DNA of 64,000 nucleotides, taken from the NCBI RefSeq assembly GCF_003010965.1, contig NZ_PGGM01000013.1, positions 148,492 to 212,491 on the forward strand. The letters run 5' to 3'. Both the position numbers and the translations under genes were made by a program. Below the pieces are notes generated by a model. It had not been told where the DNA came from. It searched no databases and saw nothing but the letters and a program-made list of their open reading frames with translations. The stretch comes from Phyllobacterium sophorae (GTDB lineage Bacteria; Pseudomonadota; Alphaproteobacteria; Rhizobiales; Rhizobiaceae). The first letter of the stretch is position 1, and every line of letters starts with the position of its first letter. This document shows positions 37,420 to 48,023 of the stretch, piece after piece.

Positions 37420-38409
37420 TTACAACCAGCCCTTTCTGCGGAAGATCAGCAGCGGGATAACTGCCGAAGCGATCATCAGGCCGATTGCCATCGGGTAGCC
37501 CCAGACCTCGTCGAGTTCGGGCATGAAATGGAAGTTCATGCCGTAGATCGATGCAACCAGCGTTGGCGGCATGAAGGCAACGGCCGCAACCGAGAAGATC
37601 TTGATGATCGCGTTCTGCTCGATCGAGATCAGGCCGACCACCGTGTCCAGCAGGAACGTGACCTTGTTGGACAGGAAGTCGACATAGGTGCTGAGCGACT
37701 GCGTATCGCGCTCCAGCGACTTGATCCAGGCCCGTGCGTCTTTCTTGACGTTCTCGTCGGGAATAGCTGCCGTATAGACGAGCAGGCGACTGACTCCGGC
37801 GATACTTTCACGAATCTTGGACAGAAAAGCCCCCTGGATACCGATGTTGTTGAGGCTGTCCCTGAAATTCTTCGTGGTCATCGGCTTGTCGTTCTCGGAC
37901 CGCCGGAAGATCGCATGGGAATTCACATCGATGTCACCGGCAACGCCCTCAAGAATATCGGCGATGCGATCGGTCACGGCTTCGACAAGGCCAAGCAGGA
38001 TGGTGATCCCGCTGCACTTGGGTGAAATCAGCCCGTTTCCCGGCTTGGTCGCGCGGCCGATGAACAGGCTGAACGCCTTTGGTTCAGTATAGCGGACGGT
38101 TACAAGCCGCTTTCCTATAAGAATGAACGATACCGGCGCGATGCCGTGATGTTTCATTTCAGTGGAATGCAGGATCGAAGCTGTCAGGTATTGCGCGCCG
38201 TTCTCCGCATAAAAGCGGCTCGATTCCTCGATCTCGATCATGTCCTCGTGGGTTGGTATGGCGGCGTTGGTCCACGCTTCGGTCTGGACGTCTTCCTCAT
38301 GCGTCGGATTGATCAGATCGATCCAGACCGCATTCGGCGGCAGCTCCGCGCCGGCCAAGGCGGCGCTTGGCATCAGGAAATCGTCTTCCAGGGTGTAGAC
38401 ATAAATCAT
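37420..38409 (-). CDS. corA: CorA magnesium/cobalt transporter
   Basis: A 329-residue CorA protein. The long cytoplasmic helical region is followed by two C-terminal membrane helices with the selectivity motif YGMNF, and it ends in a basic tail (FRRKGWL). It moves Mg2+ (also Co2+, Ni2+) across the inner membrane. Its ATG is one base after the stop of methylmalonyl-CoA mutase (TGAAATG), so it is the third gene of a mutA-scpA-corA unit. Confidence 0.9.
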   Translation of the reverse strand: MIYVYTLEDDFLMPSAALAGAELPPNAVWIDLINPTHEEDVQTEAWTNAAIPTHEDMIEIEESSRFYAENGAQYLTASILHSTEMKHHGIAPVSFILIGKRLVTVRYTEPKAFSLFIGRATKPGNGLISPKCSGITILLGLVEAVTDRIADILEGVAGDIDVNSHAIFRRSENDKPMTTKNFRDSLNNIGIQGAFLSKIRESIAGVSRLLVYTAAIPDENVKKDARAWIKSLERDTQSLSTYVDFLSNKVTFLLDTVVGLISIEQNAIIKIFSVAAVAFMPPTLVASIYGMNFHFMPELDEVWGYPMAIGLMIASAVIPLLIFRRKGWL

Positions 38410-38410
38410 T

Positions 38411-40543
38411 TCAAAGCGAATCCAGCAAAGTATCGATCAGTTTCTCGGCTGCCTCGCCAATGACTGTGCCAGGCGGGAAGATCGCAGTGGCGCCTGCCTT
38501 GAGAACTGCGTCGAAATCCTGGGGCGGGATCACACCGCCAACGATGGTGAGAATATCGTCGCGCTCCCGCCGCTTCAGCGCTTCCTTCAGTTCCGGCACG
38601 AGCGTCAGATGACCCGCCGCCAGCGAAGAGACACCGACTATGCGCACATTACTGTCGGCAGCAAGTTCCGCGACTTCGTCGGGCGTCTGGAACATGGCAC
38701 CGACTATGACTTCAAAACCGAGGTCGCCAAAGGCGGTGGCGATGACCTTCTGACCGCGATCATGTCCGTCCTGGCCCATCTTGGCGACGAGTATGCGTGG
38801 TTTTTCTCCGGTGCGCTTTTCAAAAGCCGCCGCCTTGGCCTGCACGCGGTCGATAACCTCGCTCTTTCCAACCTCCTTGCGATAGACTCCCGAAATCGTG
38901 TGGATCTCGGCAACGTGACGCCCATAGGCCTTTTCCAGCGCCAGCGAGATTTCGCCGACCGTTGCCCGTGCCCGCGCCGCGCGAATAGCGAAGTCGAGCA
39001 GGTTGCCGGTTCCTGTCTTCGCTGCCGTGGTCAGTGCTGAAAGCGCCGTATCGACGGCGGCGACATCGCGCGTGCCTTTCAGCTGCTGCAGCTTGGAAAG
39101 CTGGCGGGCTCGCACCTCGGCATTGTCGACCTTCAGCACATCGACTTCCATGTCCTCAGCCGGGCGGAAGGAATTGACGCCGATGACCGGTTGCTGGCCG
39201 CTGTCGATGCGGGCTTGCGTGCGGGCTGCCGCCGCCTCGATGCGCATCTTCGGGATGCCCTGTTCGATGGCCTTGGCCATGCCTCCCAGCGCTTCTATCT
39301 CCTCGATATGGGAGAGGGCGCGTGCCGCAAGATCGTGGGTCAGGCGCTCGACATAGGCCGAACCGCCCCACGGGTCGATGATGCGCGTCGTGCCGGATTC
39401 CTTTTGCAGGACCAGCTGCGTGTTGCGGGCGATGCGCGCCGAATGATCGGTCGGCAGCGCCAGCGCCTCGTCGAAGGAGTTGGTGTGCAGTGACTGGGTA
39501 TGGCCCTGCGTCGACGCCATGGCCTCGATCATGGTGCGCATGACGTTGTTGTATGGGTCTTGTGCTGTGAGCGACCAGCCCGACGTTTGCGAATGGGTGC
39601 GCAGCGAAAGCGAACGCTCATCCTTCGGATTGAAGTTCTTTTTCATCAGGGCCGCCCAGAGCAGACGCGCCGCGCGCAGCTTGGCGACTTCCATGAAGAA
39701 ATTCATGCCGATTGCCCAGAAGAAGGAGAGGCGCGGCGCAAATGTGTCGATGTCCTGACCGGCAGCCACACCGGCCCGCGCATATTCAATGCCGTCGGCG
39801 ATGGTGTAGGCAAGCTCGAGATCAGCCGTCGCACCTGCCTCCTGCATATGGTAACCGGAAATCGAAATCGAATTGAATTTCGGCATGTTTTCTGACGTGT
39901 AGGAAAAGATGTCCGAGACGATGCGCATAGAGGGCTGCGGCGGGTAGATATAGGTGTTGCGCACCATGAACTCTTTCAGAATATCATTCTGAATGGTGCC
40001 TGCGAGGTGCTTTTGGGCAACGCCCTGTTCTTCCGCTGCAACGATATAGAGCGCGAGAATAGGCAGCACGGCGCCATTCATGGTCATTGATACGGTCATC
40101 TCCCCGAGAGGGATACCGTCGAACAATTGCTGCATATCCAGAATGGAATCGATGGCGACACCCGCCATGCCGACGTCGCCGGCTACGCGCGGATGGTCGC
40201 TGTCATATCCGCGATGCGTGGCAAGATCGAACGCCACCGACAGGCCTTTCTGGCCCCCGCCAAGATTGCGGCGATAGAAGGCGTTGGATTCCTCGGCCGT
40301 CGAAAATCCGGCATATTGCCGGACCGTCCACGGCTGCTGCACATACATGGTGGGGTAGGGCCCGCGGATGAAAGGCGCGGCGCCTGGAAATGTGTCGAGG
40401 TGCTGCAGGCCCCGAAGCGCTGCCTCGCCATAGGCGCGCTTGACCTTGATGCCTTCTGGCGTCTTCCAAATGGCGGCCACGGGCTTGGGAGCCAGCGTCT
40501 TTGGCTCTTGCCAATCGAGCTTGGTGAAATCCGGAATTCTCAT
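38411..40543 (-). CDS. scpA: Methylmalonyl-CoA mutase, large (catalytic, B12-binding) subunit
   Basis: A 710-residue mutase. The N-terminal barrel carries [20 protein letters not shown] and [14 protein letters not shown]. The C-terminal cobalamin domain has GQDGHDRG (the Asp-x-His-x-x-Gly cobalt ligand) and GGVIPPQDF. It isomerises (R)-methylmalonyl-CoA to succinyl-CoA in propionate and odd-chain catabolism. The start is one base after the small-subunit stop (TAAAATG). Confidence 0.93.
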   Translation of the reverse strand: MRIPDFTKLDWQEPKTLAPKPVAAIWKTPEGIKVKRAYGEAALRGLQHLDTFPGAAPFIRGPYPTMYVQQPWTVRQYAGFSTAEESNAFYRRNLGGGQKGLSVAFDLATHRGYDSDHPRVAGDVGMAGVAIDSILDMQQLFDGIPLGEMTVSMTMNGAVLPILALYIVAAEEQGVAQKHLAGTIQNDILKEFMVRNTYIYPPQPSMRIVSDIFSYTSENMPKFNSISISGYHMQEAGATADLELAYTIADGIEYARAGVAAGQDIDTFAPRLSFFWAIGMNFFMEVAKLRAARLLWAALMKKNFNPKDERSLSLRTHSQTSGWSLTAQDPYNNVMRTMIEAMASTQGHTQSLHTNSFDEALALPTDHSARIARNTQLVLQKESGTTRIIDPWGGSAYVERLTHDLAARALSHIEEIEALGGMAKAIEQGIPKMRIEAAAARTQARIDSGQQPVIGVNSFRPAEDMEVDVLKVDNAEVRARQLSKLQQLKGTRDVAAVDTALSALTTAAKTGTGNLLDFAIRAARARATVGEISLALEKAYGRHVAEIHTISGVYRKEVGKSEVIDRVQAKAAAFEKRTGEKPRILVAKMGQDGHDRGQKVIATAFGDLGFEVIVGAMFQTPDEVAELAADSNVRIVGVSSLAAGHLTLVPELKEALKRRERDDILTIVGGVIPPQDFDAVLKAGATAIFPPGTVIGEAAEKLIDTLLDSL

Positions 40544-40544
40544 T

Positions 40545-41984
40545 TTATTCAGAGGCCTGCAATGTTTCGTCGATGCGCGGAAAGGTTAGCGGTTCGCAAT
40601 GAACCACGCCGTCGGTCGGCAAGGGCATGTGCGGTGCATCGAGCACGGTGACCGGCCGCTCCTGTTTTGCCGGAAAGAGTGTGGTGCCGATCACCGCCCG
40701 TTTACCGGAATTGTATTCTTTCGTGCGCGCATGCCGGGCTTCGACGATGCGCCCTTGAAACTTGCCATCGACCAGGCTCTGCAAAATGCCGCCATCGCGC
40801 TCAAGCGCCTGAAACTCTTTCCATGCAGCCTCGCAAAGCTTTTCCGTCAGGCTTTCGACCGCCCCCGAGCCACAGGCCGGATCTGCCACGAACGCCAGAT
40901 TGCTTTCGTCGGCCAGGACGAGCTGGGTGTTGCGGGCGAGGCGCCGCGCAAACGCGTCCGGCAACCCATGAGCAACCGTATGCGGCAGGATCGCAATCGA
41001 ATCCGCCCCGCCGACGGCCGCGGCAAAGGCCGCAATCGTCGTGCGCAATATATTTGTCTCTGGATCCAGCTTCGTCATCATCCGGTAGGAAGTTTCCGCA
41101 TGGATGGTCGCACGCGAAGGGCGGGCGCCGCATGCCTCCTGTAATCTGGCCCATAGCCGCCGCAATGCCCGGACTTTGGCGATGGAAAGGAACTGATCCT
41201 GATCGACTGCAAGTGCGAACCCGATGTGCGGGGCAGCATAGACGATAGGCTGGCGCGCCTCTTCAAAAAGGCGGAAGTGACCGGCGGCGATGGACAGCAC
41301 TGCGCCAAGTTCTTGCGCCTCGGTCGCGCCGGCATTGTGATAGACACGGCCATCCGCCTCGAGCACGATGCCCGGCAGATCGGATGAGAAAAAGCCCGAA
41401 AGCGATTGCGGCAGCGAGGCTTTGAGCGCCGCAAGGGTCATGCGCAGGCGTCCGGTTCCCGCGAGAGTGGCGGCGGGATCGATGCCCAACGAGAAGCTGA
41501 GCGTCTTTGGATTGACATCGCGTGGCCGCATGTAGTCGACGAACCAGTCGGCACAAGCGCGGCTCTTCGGATGCACATCCATTCGCAAATGGATCATGTC
41601 GAGGTGCACGCCATAAAGCACCTTGTCGACAGCCTCGCGTGTCGAGGGCAAGCCGTAGCCGAAGGCGTTGGGCGCCCCTTCAAACACCAGCGCGATGCCG
41701 GTGGCGCCGTTTTCGAGGTCTTCCAGCAGCTGCCTGTTGGCTCGAACCGGATCCGGATCGTCGATTCGCTGGACGATATGCCAAGGCTGCGACGGATTCT
41801 TTCGCGGTGTCAGTTGCGGTTTGCGGCAGCGCTCATAGAGCGGCTCTATGGCGATATCGTCATCAGATCTGGAAATCAGGGTTTTGTCGAAATCCGCGCC
41901 TTTAAGGGCTTTTTGCGCAAGTTTGACCCAAGCCTCCCGGTCAATCGCCGCAAATTCAGTTTCCTTGAGCAGTGACGCGTCCAT
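40545..41984 (-). CDS. mutA: Methylmalonyl-CoA mutase, small subunit
   Basis: A 479-residue protein similar in fold to the catalytic subunit but without the cobalamin-binding motif and lacking the B12 domain. It includes [43 protein letters not shown] and [14 protein letters not shown]. It forms the heterodimer with the large subunit. It is the first gene of the minus-strand unit. It is shorter than small subunits of roughly 600 residues in actinobacteria. Confidence 0.88.
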   Translation of the reverse strand: MDASLLKETEFAAIDREAWVKLAQKALKGADFDKTLISRSDDDIAIEPLYERCRKPQLTPRKNPSQPWHIVQRIDDPDPVRANRQLLEDLENGATGIALVFEGAPNAFGYGLPSTREAVDKVLYGVHLDMIHLRMDVHPKSRACADWFVDYMRPRDVNPKTLSFSLGIDPAATLAGTGRLRMTLAALKASLPQSLSGFFSSDLPGIVLEADGRVYHNAGATEAQELGAVLSIAAGHFRLFEEARQPIVYAAPHIGFALAVDQDQFLSIAKVRALRRLWARLQEACGARPSRATIHAETSYRMMTKLDPETNILRTTIAAFAAAVGGADSIAILPHTVAHGLPDAFARRLARNTQLVLADESNLAFVADPACGSGAVESLTEKLCEAAWKEFQALERDGGILQSLVDGKFQGRIVEARHARTKEYNSGKRAVIGTTLFPAKQERPVTVLDAPHMPLPTDGVVHCEPLTFPRIDETLQASE

Positions 41985-42196
41985 GCTTTCTCCCCGTCGC
42001 CGTATTTTTGCGCCCGACTTTAGGGGGAGTCATGCTGCTTCGCAACAAAGCAAAGTGCCGCTGGCGCAACATATTGAAAACGTGGGCGTTTCTGCGAGGT
42101 CTATCGTCAGCGATTCGAGAGTGCAGGTTTCGGGTGGCCGGGCCCAATGAGGTGTGAAATTTCTGTTGTCGAACGGGAACCTGAAAGGCTAAGAAA

Positions 42197-42961
42197 ATGG
42201 ACATCCTCAAGGAAAAGACCGCGATCGTCACTGGAGCGAGTTCGGGCATTGGCTACGAAACGGCACGGCTTTTTGCCAGCGAAGGCGCAAATGTGATTGT
42301 CGGCGCACGGCGTCAAAGCGAGCTCGAAAAACTGGTGACGCTGATTGAGTCAGATGGCGGGAAAGCAGCGGCACTGGCTGGCGATGTCAGGGACGAGGCC
42401 TATGCCAAATCGCTGGTGGAACTGGCGGAGAGCCGGTTTGGCGGCCTTGATATCGCCTTCAACAATGCCGGTGCCAATGGCGAAATGGGACCAACATCGG
42501 GGGTCTCGATCGAAGGCTGGCGCGAGGCTCTGGACGTCAATCTGACCGGCGCTTTCCTTGGTGCGAAGTATCAGATACCGGCGATGCAAAGGCGAGGTGG
42601 CGGATCGCTGATCTTTACCTCGACTTTTGTTGGCCATACGGTGGGAATGCCGGGCACAGCCGCCTATGCCGCGAGCAAGGCGGGAGTGATCGGACTGATG
42701 AAGACACTTGCCGCCGAGCTCGGCCCGCAAGGCATCAGAGTCAATGCCATCTTGCCCGGCGGCACAGCGACGGCCATGGCGGAAGCCTGGGTCGATACGC
42801 CCGAAAAGCTCGCCTTTGTCGAGGGATTGCATGCACTTAAGCGGCGTGCGGCCCCTGAGGAGATCGCACGCTCGGTGCTCTATCTTGCTTCCGATGCAGC
42901 AAGCTTCACGACCGGATCTGCCATGCTGGTCGATGGCGGCGTCTCGATCAACCGGACTTGA
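42197..42961 (+). CDS. SDR-family oxidoreductase
   Basis: A 254-residue classical short-chain dehydrogenase: NAD(P) motif TGASSGIG, NNAG, catalytic Ser (LIFTSTFVG) and YAASK, and a C-terminal ASFTTGSAMLVDGG. The substrate is unknown. AAGGCTAAGAAA precedes the ATG. It is divergent from mutA with about 210 bp between starts and is followed by a stem-loop. Confidence 0.85.
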   Translation: MDILKEKTAIVTGASSGIGYETARLFASEGANVIVGARRQSELEKLVTLIESDGGKAAALAGDVRDEAYAKSLVELAESRFGGLDIAFNNAGANGEMGPTSGVSIEGWREALDVNLTGAFLGAKYQIPAMQRRGGGSLIFTSTFVGHTVGMPGTAAYAASKAGVIGLMKTLAAELGPQGIRVNAILPGGTATAMAEAWVDTPEKLAFVEGLHALKRRAAPEEIARSVLYLASDAASFTTGSAMLVDGGVSINRT

Positions 42962-42970
42962 AATGCAAAA

Positions 42971-42990
42971 CGCGCGCCGTGAGGCGCGCG
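42971..42990. terminator. Stem-loop between convergent genes
   Basis: CGCGCGCC-GTGA-GGCGCGCG, an eight-base perfect stem with a tetraloop, preceded by AAAA and followed by CTTTC. Placed between the SDR gene and the convergent DUF2267-like gene; probably a bidirectional terminator. Confidence 0.6.
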
Positions 42991-43016
42991 CTTTCAATCA
43001 TGGGGATGTGGTTCGA

Positions 43017-43382
43017 TCAGACGAACTGGCTGAGGCCAGGAATGGAATTCACCACCTCGTCGACCGGACCGGAACCGGCCTTTTCACGAGCAAAAGCAAT
43101 GGTTTCCTTGGAAATCCCGGTGATTTCGCCCATGCCGAGGCCAATGCCCATCAGCTTGGAACCGAGACCCATGACGCCAGGCATCAGGCCGGAAAGGAGG
43201 CCTCCACTGCCTTTTGCTTCGGCGATGGCAGCTTCCGCGCCGGGGAAAGCGGCAATGAGCTGGTCAACCTTGTCTGCAGGAGCTTCTTTCTGCAGGAATG
43301 CCAGAATCAGCCCAACGGCCTTGGCGGCAGTAGCCGGATCGGTGCCGACGTTGGCGGAAATGCGCGCGATGAGTTCGTCCAT
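43017..43382 (-). CDS. DUF2267-like small protein
   Basis: A 121-residue protein. MDELIARISANVGTDPATAA, followed by ILAFLQKEAPADKVDQL, resembles the DUF2267/DUF2780 family. The middle is glycine-rich (GSGGLLSGLMPGVMGLGSKL). No signal peptide or catalytic motif is visible. The function is unknown. Confidence 0.7.
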   Translation of the reverse strand: MDELIARISANVGTDPATAAKAVGLILAFLQKEAPADKVDQLIAAFPGAEAAIAEAKGSGGLLSGLMPGVMGLGSKLMGIGLGMGEITGISKETIAFAREKAGSGPVDEVVNSIPGLSQFV

Positions 43383-43716
43383 GGATGTAATCTCCCGTCA
43401 ATCATGAATTACGTTTACGTAATATGCGGGAATATTCTTCCGCACAAGCTCTTGAGTCAATCTCATTTTGTACCTCTCAACCGTGGGCAACCAGAATGCA
43501 ACGAATGAGTGAAATTCATCGGCCAGATTCGGTGTTTTTTGCGCGGGAACCGCTTCGCTGGCGCCAAAGTCCTGCATTTCGGTTCGAGTTGATCTCAGAA
43601 TTCCGCCGACCATCCGCAATTTTCCGGACACGTAAAAATCCTAGGCCATTGTCGCCTGAGGATTGGCTGTTTATACCGTGGATAGAGTGACACCGACGGG
43701 ACGAGGACAAGACGAC
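43383..43716. other. 334-base gap
   Basis: It holds the promoters of the small protein and of the HerA-like ATPase gene. A 77-codon open frame on the minus strand has no recognisable motif or ribosome binding site. No repeat copy is present. Confidence 0.4.
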
Positions 43717-45243
43717 ATGGCCGATGACAGTATTTTCCTTGGTGCAAGCCGAAAGCCCGATGACACTTACCAACAGGCCGAACAGCTGCTGCTGAAATTC
43801 GGCAATCGGCACGGTCTGGTGACCGGCGCAACTGGCACGGGCAAGACAGTGACGCTGCAGGTTCTGGCGGAAGGCTTCTCGAAAGCCGGCGTTCCGGTGT
43901 TTTGCGCCGACATCAAAGGCGATCTTTCCGGCATCGGCGCCAAGGGCGAGGAGAAGGATTTCCTCACCAAGCGCGCTGCCGACATCAAGCTCGACCCCTA
44001 TGAGCTCAGCGCCTCGCCGGTGATCTTCTGGGACATTTTCGGCGAGCAGGGCCATCCGATCCGCGCGACCATTTCCGAAATGGGGCCGCTGCTGCTGTCG
44101 CGGCTGATGAACCTGACGGAAGCGCAGGAAGGCGTTCTCAACATCGCCTTCAAGATCGCCGATGAGGAGGGGTTGCTGCTTCTTGACATGAAGGACTTGC
44201 AATCGCTGCTCGTCAACATTGCAGAGCGCGCCGAAGAAATCTCCGCGCGCTATGGCAATGTCACAAAGCCATCAGTCGGCGCAATCCAGCGTTCATTGCT
44301 GGTACTGGAACAGCAGGGCGGTACCAAGTTTTTCGGTGAGCCAGCGCTCAAAATAGCCGACATCATGCGCACGGATACGAATGGCCGCGGCCTGGTCAGC
44401 GTACTTGCTGCCGACAAGCTGATGATGAACCCGCGGCTTTATTCGACCTTCCTGCTGTGGCTGCTGTCGGAACTCTTCGAGGAACTGCCGGAAATTGGCG
44501 ATCCGGAAAAGCCGCGCCTGGTCTTCTTCTTCGATGAGGCGCATCTGCTTTTCAACGAAGCGCCGAAGGCACTGCTTACCCGCGTCGAACAGGTGGTGCG
44601 CCTGATCCGCTCCAAAGGCGTTGGCGTATTTTTCATCTCGCAGAATCCGCTGGACGTGCCGGAGACAGTGCTGGCGCAGCTCGGCAACCGGCTGCAGCAT
44701 GCATTGCGTGCCTATACCCCACGCGAGCAGAATGCAGTGAAGACCGCTGCCGACACCTTCCGCGCCAATCCGGACTTCAACACGTTCGAGGCCATCACCA
44801 ATCTCGCCACCGGCGAGGCGCTGGTGTCGACGCTGGCTGACAAGGGCGTACCATCGATGGTGCAGCGCACATTGATGCGCCCGCCGGCAGGGCGCATCGG
44901 CCCGCTGACCAGCGACGAACGCCAGGGCTTGATCAATGCCAGCCCCGTCGCTGGCCTCTATGACGAGATGATCGATCGCGAATCCGCCTATGAGCTTTTG
45001 CAGAAAAAGGCGGCGCAAACCAAAGTCGATACCGCTGCCGAGCAGGCTCAGGAAGCGGACAGCACCAGCGGCTGGAGCCTTCCCGATATACTTGGCGGCG
45101 GCAAGCCAGGTCCGCGAGGCGGCCAGCCAAGGGGCCGCCAGACAGTGGCCGAAGCGGCCATGAAGTCGGTTGTGCGTTCAGTGGGAAGTTCGCTGGGGCG
45201 GGCGCTGGTGCGCGGGATTTTGGGGAGCCTGTCGCGGCGGTAG
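43717..45243 (+). CDS. HerA-like / DUF853 ATPase
   Basis: A 508-residue cytoplasmic ATPase of the HerA/FtsK-like class. Walker A is TGATGTGKTVTLQ and Walker B is LVFFFDEAHLLF, with an arginine-rich C-terminal tail. DUF853 proteins are widespread in proteobacteria; their biological role is not settled. The ATG at 43717 was preferred because MADDSIFLGAS is the family start and GACGAGG precedes it. Confidence 0.82.
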   Translation: MADDSIFLGASRKPDDTYQQAEQLLLKFGNRHGLVTGATGTGKTVTLQVLAEGFSKAGVPVFCADIKGDLSGIGAKGEEKDFLTKRAADIKLDPYELSASPVIFWDIFGEQGHPIRATISEMGPLLLSRLMNLTEAQEGVLNIAFKIADEEGLLLLDMKDLQSLLVNIAERAEEISARYGNVTKPSVGAIQRSLLVLEQQGGTKFFGEPALKIADIMRTDTNGRGLVSVLAADKLMMNPRLYSTFLLWLLSELFEELPEIGDPEKPRLVFFFDEAHLLFNEAPKALLTRVEQVVRLIRSKGVGVFFISQNPLDVPETVLAQLGNRLQHALRAYTPREQNAVKTAADTFRANPDFNTFEAITNLATGEALVSTLADKGVPSMVQRTLMRPPAGRIGPLTSDERQGLINASPVAGLYDEMIDRESAYELLQKKAAQTKVDTAAEQAQEADSTSGWSLPDILGGGKPGPRGGQPRGRQTVAEAAMKSVVRSVGSSLGRALVRGILGSLSRR

Positions 45244-45251
45244 TACAAACG

Positions 45252-45947
45252 CTAGCCCCGGTAGCCGCCCTCATCCAGATATTGCTGCTCTTCGGCAGTC
45301 ATGGTCCGTCCCAATATCGGGTTGCGATGCGGAAAGCGCCCAAACCGCTTGACGATGTCGCAGTGCCGCCTTGCATGCGAAAGGTTCGGCTCGCCCAGCC
45401 GTTTGCAAAGTTCGACCGAAAGCAACTGATCGGCGAGATTTTCTGAGTGACCGAAGGGCAGGTACAGGAAAAGCCGCATGCTGGGATCGACGCCCGTATC
45501 GTGACCAGCTGCAATCGCGGCGCTGGCGACCTCTCGCACCAATGGGTCAGTCGCATACATGCGCGGCGTTCCCCGAAAGGCGTTGCGCGGAAACTGGTCA
45601 AGGAGAATTGCCAACGCCAGCGCTCCGGCCGGCGTTGAAATCCAATGGGAGAATTCGCCGCGGGCTGCTGCTTTGTGCAGATGGAGGCATCGATCGGTGA
45701 ACCGGCGGTCAAAATCATCGTCTTTGGCGAACCAAAGGCCGGGACCTGCCGCACGCCAGAATTCGACGACGGATTCACTCTCCGCCAGCGCAACTCTTGC
45801 CGGCCCGGCACTGTCTGTGCTGTCGCCGGTCCGTTCATGATCTGGTGCGACAAACGGCAATCCGCCGGCGAGCGAAACGATCTCGAGATAGGTTTCCAAA
45901 CTGGCGGGCATTTTCAGGCGCGGGGCCCATTCATGCTTCCAGGACAT
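45252..45947 (-). CDS. DUF924-family protein with N-terminal extension
   Basis: A 231-residue protein. From about residue 57 it matches DUF924: VVEFWRAAGPGLWFAKDDDFDRRF, ILLDQFPRNAFRGTPRMYATD and LFLYLPFGHSE. An extra stretch of about 55 residues precedes the domain. The start is well supported by AGGAGG six bases upstream of the ATG. The fold resembles TPR-like helices; the role is unknown. It is divergent from a LysR gene 86 bp away, so that regulator may control it. Confidence 0.78.
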   Translation of the reverse strand: MSWKHEWAPRLKMPASLETYLEIVSLAGGLPFVAPDHERTGDSTDSAGPARVALAESESVVEFWRAAGPGLWFAKDDDFDRRFTDRCLHLHKAAARGEFSHWISTPAGALALAILLDQFPRNAFRGTPRMYATDPLVREVASAAIAAGHDTGVDPSMRLFLYLPFGHSENLADQLLSVELCKRLGEPNLSHARRHCDIVKRFGRFPHRNPILGRTMTAEEQQYLDEGGYRG

Positions 45948-46033
45948 TTCAACCTCCTATGTGCTGGGCATAAATTCGTATCCGCAACATTTCAGATGCG
46001 CCGTATTGAATCCAATGATATGATTTCAGCAAT

Positions 46034-46981
46034 ATGCTGAATGAAATTAATCTGAACCGCGTAGATCTCAATTTGCTGGTCCTCTTTGCAATCGTCCTGG
46101 AGGAGCAGCATGTCGGGCGGGCTGCCGAGAAACTTAATCTTTCGCCCTCAGCTGTCAGTCATGGATTGAAACGGCTCAGGCGACTTCTGAACGATCCGCT
46201 CTTTCTCAGGACACCAAAAGGCATGGTGCCCACGGCGCGCGCGATGGAGTTGCGGGAGCCGGTCTCTGACGTTCTCGCACGCATTGGAAATATTGTATCG
46301 ACAGCCGAGACCTTTGATGCGCGCACATCTCGACGGCGCTTTACGATTGGCGCACCAGATGGTGTTTCTGCGGTACTCCTGCCCCCGTTGCTCAGTGAGC
46401 TGCAGAGATCCGCACCGGGTATTGACCTCGGCGCAAGACAACTCTTGCCGCCCAACAGGGCAAGAGGACCCCAACGTGCGTGGGAGCCCGTGCTTGACGA
46501 ACTGGAAGCTGGAACTCTCGATATTGCAATTGTGCCGTTGGCGACTGTGCCCGCCCGCTTCACCAAGATGCCGCTGTACGAAGAGACCTTCGTGATCGCA
46601 ACGCGGGCCGGGCATCCCTATTCGCGCGACCCCACTTTGGATCGCTATTGCCACATGCAGCACATCGTTGTGTCGCTCACCGGCGACAGTCACGGGATGT
46701 TCGACGACTATCTCGTTGCGCTCGGCCGCTCGCGCAGAGTTGCTTTGACGGTGCCAAACTTCATGCAGGCCATGTCAATGCTGAGCGAAACAGATTTCGT
46801 GACGGCCTTGCCGAAACGGCTCGCGGAAACCTATGCCAAACGCTTCGACCTTGAGATTACCCAGTCGCCCGTATCGCGCCCGCCGGACCAGATACTCGCA
46901 GTGGCGACCAACGCCGCCCTGATGGACCGGGGAGTGGCCTGGCTATTTGGACTTGTGCAGCAGACATCGCAGATTGCCTGA
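46034..46981 (+). CDS. LysR-family transcriptional regulator
   Basis: A 315-residue regulator with an N-terminal winged helix (VDLNLLVLFAIVLEEQHVGR, LSPSAVSHGLKRLRRLLNDP) and a C-terminal co-inducer domain. The DNA-binding helix is ASPSAVS-like (NLSPSAVSHGLKRLR). The target is probably the divergent DUF924 gene and itself. The ligand is unknown. Confidence 0.87.
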   Translation: MLNEINLNRVDLNLLVLFAIVLEEQHVGRAAEKLNLSPSAVSHGLKRLRRLLNDPLFLRTPKGMVPTARAMELREPVSDVLARIGNIVSTAETFDARTSRRRFTIGAPDGVSAVLLPPLLSELQRSAPGIDLGARQLLPPNRARGPQRAWEPVLDELEAGTLDIAIVPLATVPARFTKMPLYEETFVIATRAGHPYSRDPTLDRYCHMQHIVVSLTGDSHGMFDDYLVALGRSRRVALTVPNFMQAMSMLSETDFVTALPKRLAETYAKRFDLEITQSPVSRPPDQILAVATNAALMDRGVAWLFGLVQQTSQIA

Positions 46982-47033
46982 GCAATGGTTTCGATACTGT
47001 TTTCGTGTGATCAGACCAAATCACGCGCAATGC

Positions 47034-47056
47034 CGAGACCGGTATGCACGGTCTCG
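47034..47056. terminator. Stem-loop between convergent genes
   Basis: CGAGACCG and CGGTCTCG pair around a seven-base loop (GTATGCA). It lies between the LysR gene and the convergent L,D-transpeptidase gene. No T-tract. Confidence 0.4.
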
Positions 47057-47103
47057 CGGCTTCCCGCCCACCACTGGCCTTTCCATGTATGGATCAGGTG
47101 TGA

Positions 47104-47817
47104 CTACGTCACCAGCACCGGGGTCTTGTTTGGTACGCGGTCGTAGAGATCGATGATGTCCTGGTTGATCAGGCGGACGCAGCCGGACGAAACCGCCTTG
47201 CCGATCGACCACCATTCCGGCGAGCCATGCAGGCGGTAGAGCGTATCGACGCCATCCTTGAAGAGATAAAGCGCGCGGGCGCCGAGCGGATTCTTGAGAC
47301 CTGGCTGCATCCCGCCATTCCTGGCGCTGAACTTGACCAGCTCCGGCTGGCGGGCGACCATCTCGTCCGGCGGGGTCCAGGTTGGCCAATGGCGCTTCCA
47401 CTGGACAACAGCCCGTCCGGACCAGGCAAAGCCTTCCTTGCCGATGCCGACGCCGTAGCGGACGGCCTGTCCGCCTTCGCGCACCAGATAGAGAAATTTG
47501 TCGTTGGTATCGACGACGATGGTGCCCGGCTGTTCGCCGGTCGGGTCCTGGACGATCTGGCGCAGGTAGCGCTTGTCCATCTTCTCGATAGGGATCGCCG
47601 GCAGCTGAAAGCCGTCATCTTCGCGTGCCGAATACATCGCCGCATAGGAGGCGAATGCCGGATCGACATCCATTTGCGGCTGCATCAGCGGATTGCCGTA
47701 ATCATCGACCTGGATGACGGGCATGTCCTCGCGGATTTGGGCGCAGCCTGCGAGGCCTGCGGCCGCAGTTGCTGTCAACGCAGCAAGAAAGCCGCGGCGG
47801 GAAATTGTATTTTGCAT
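47104..47817 (-). CDS. L,D-transpeptidase (YkuD domain) lipoprotein
   Basis: A 237-residue protein with a twin-arginine signal and lipobox (SRRGFLAALTATAAAGLAGC). The YkuD catalytic motif is HGSPEWWSIGKAVSSGCVRL, with the cysteine nucleophile in SSGCVR. It cross-links or anchors to peptidoglycan in the periplasm. Neighbouring sequence WSGRAVVQWKRHWPTWTPP is typical of rhizobial members. The ATG at 47817 was chosen because the signal begins there. Confidence 0.87.
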   Translation of the reverse strand: MQNTISRRGFLAALTATAAAGLAGCAQIREDMPVIQVDDYGNPLMQPQMDVDPAFASYAAMYSAREDDGFQLPAIPIEKMDKRYLRQIVQDPTGEQPGTIVVDTNDKFLYLVREGGQAVRYGVGIGKEGFAWSGRAVVQWKRHWPTWTPPDEMVARQPELVKFSARNGGMQPGLKNPLGARALYLFKDGVDTLYRLHGSPEWWSIGKAVSSGCVRLINQDIIDLYDRVPNKTPVLVT

Positions 47818-48023
47818 TATTGAACCAAATTCGTGGGAAGGACGGGTTGAACAAGCACCGGTGTGGTCGCTGTACTCTAAACGCACAATGAATATGGCGG
47901 CTAACCGTTGACAATAGGGCGCAAACAAGGCGACGCGGGGACTGTTGCGCCGCAGCAACAAAAAGCTCTCGCGCAAGCCATTCGCGCGTTCAACTGCGGA
48001 TAAACACTTCGTGAGAACGCCGG

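Noticed and set aside
43398..43631. A 77-codon minus-strand frame between the DUF2267-like and HerA-like genes
   Set aside because: No ribosome binding site, no motif and it lies across the probable promoter region.
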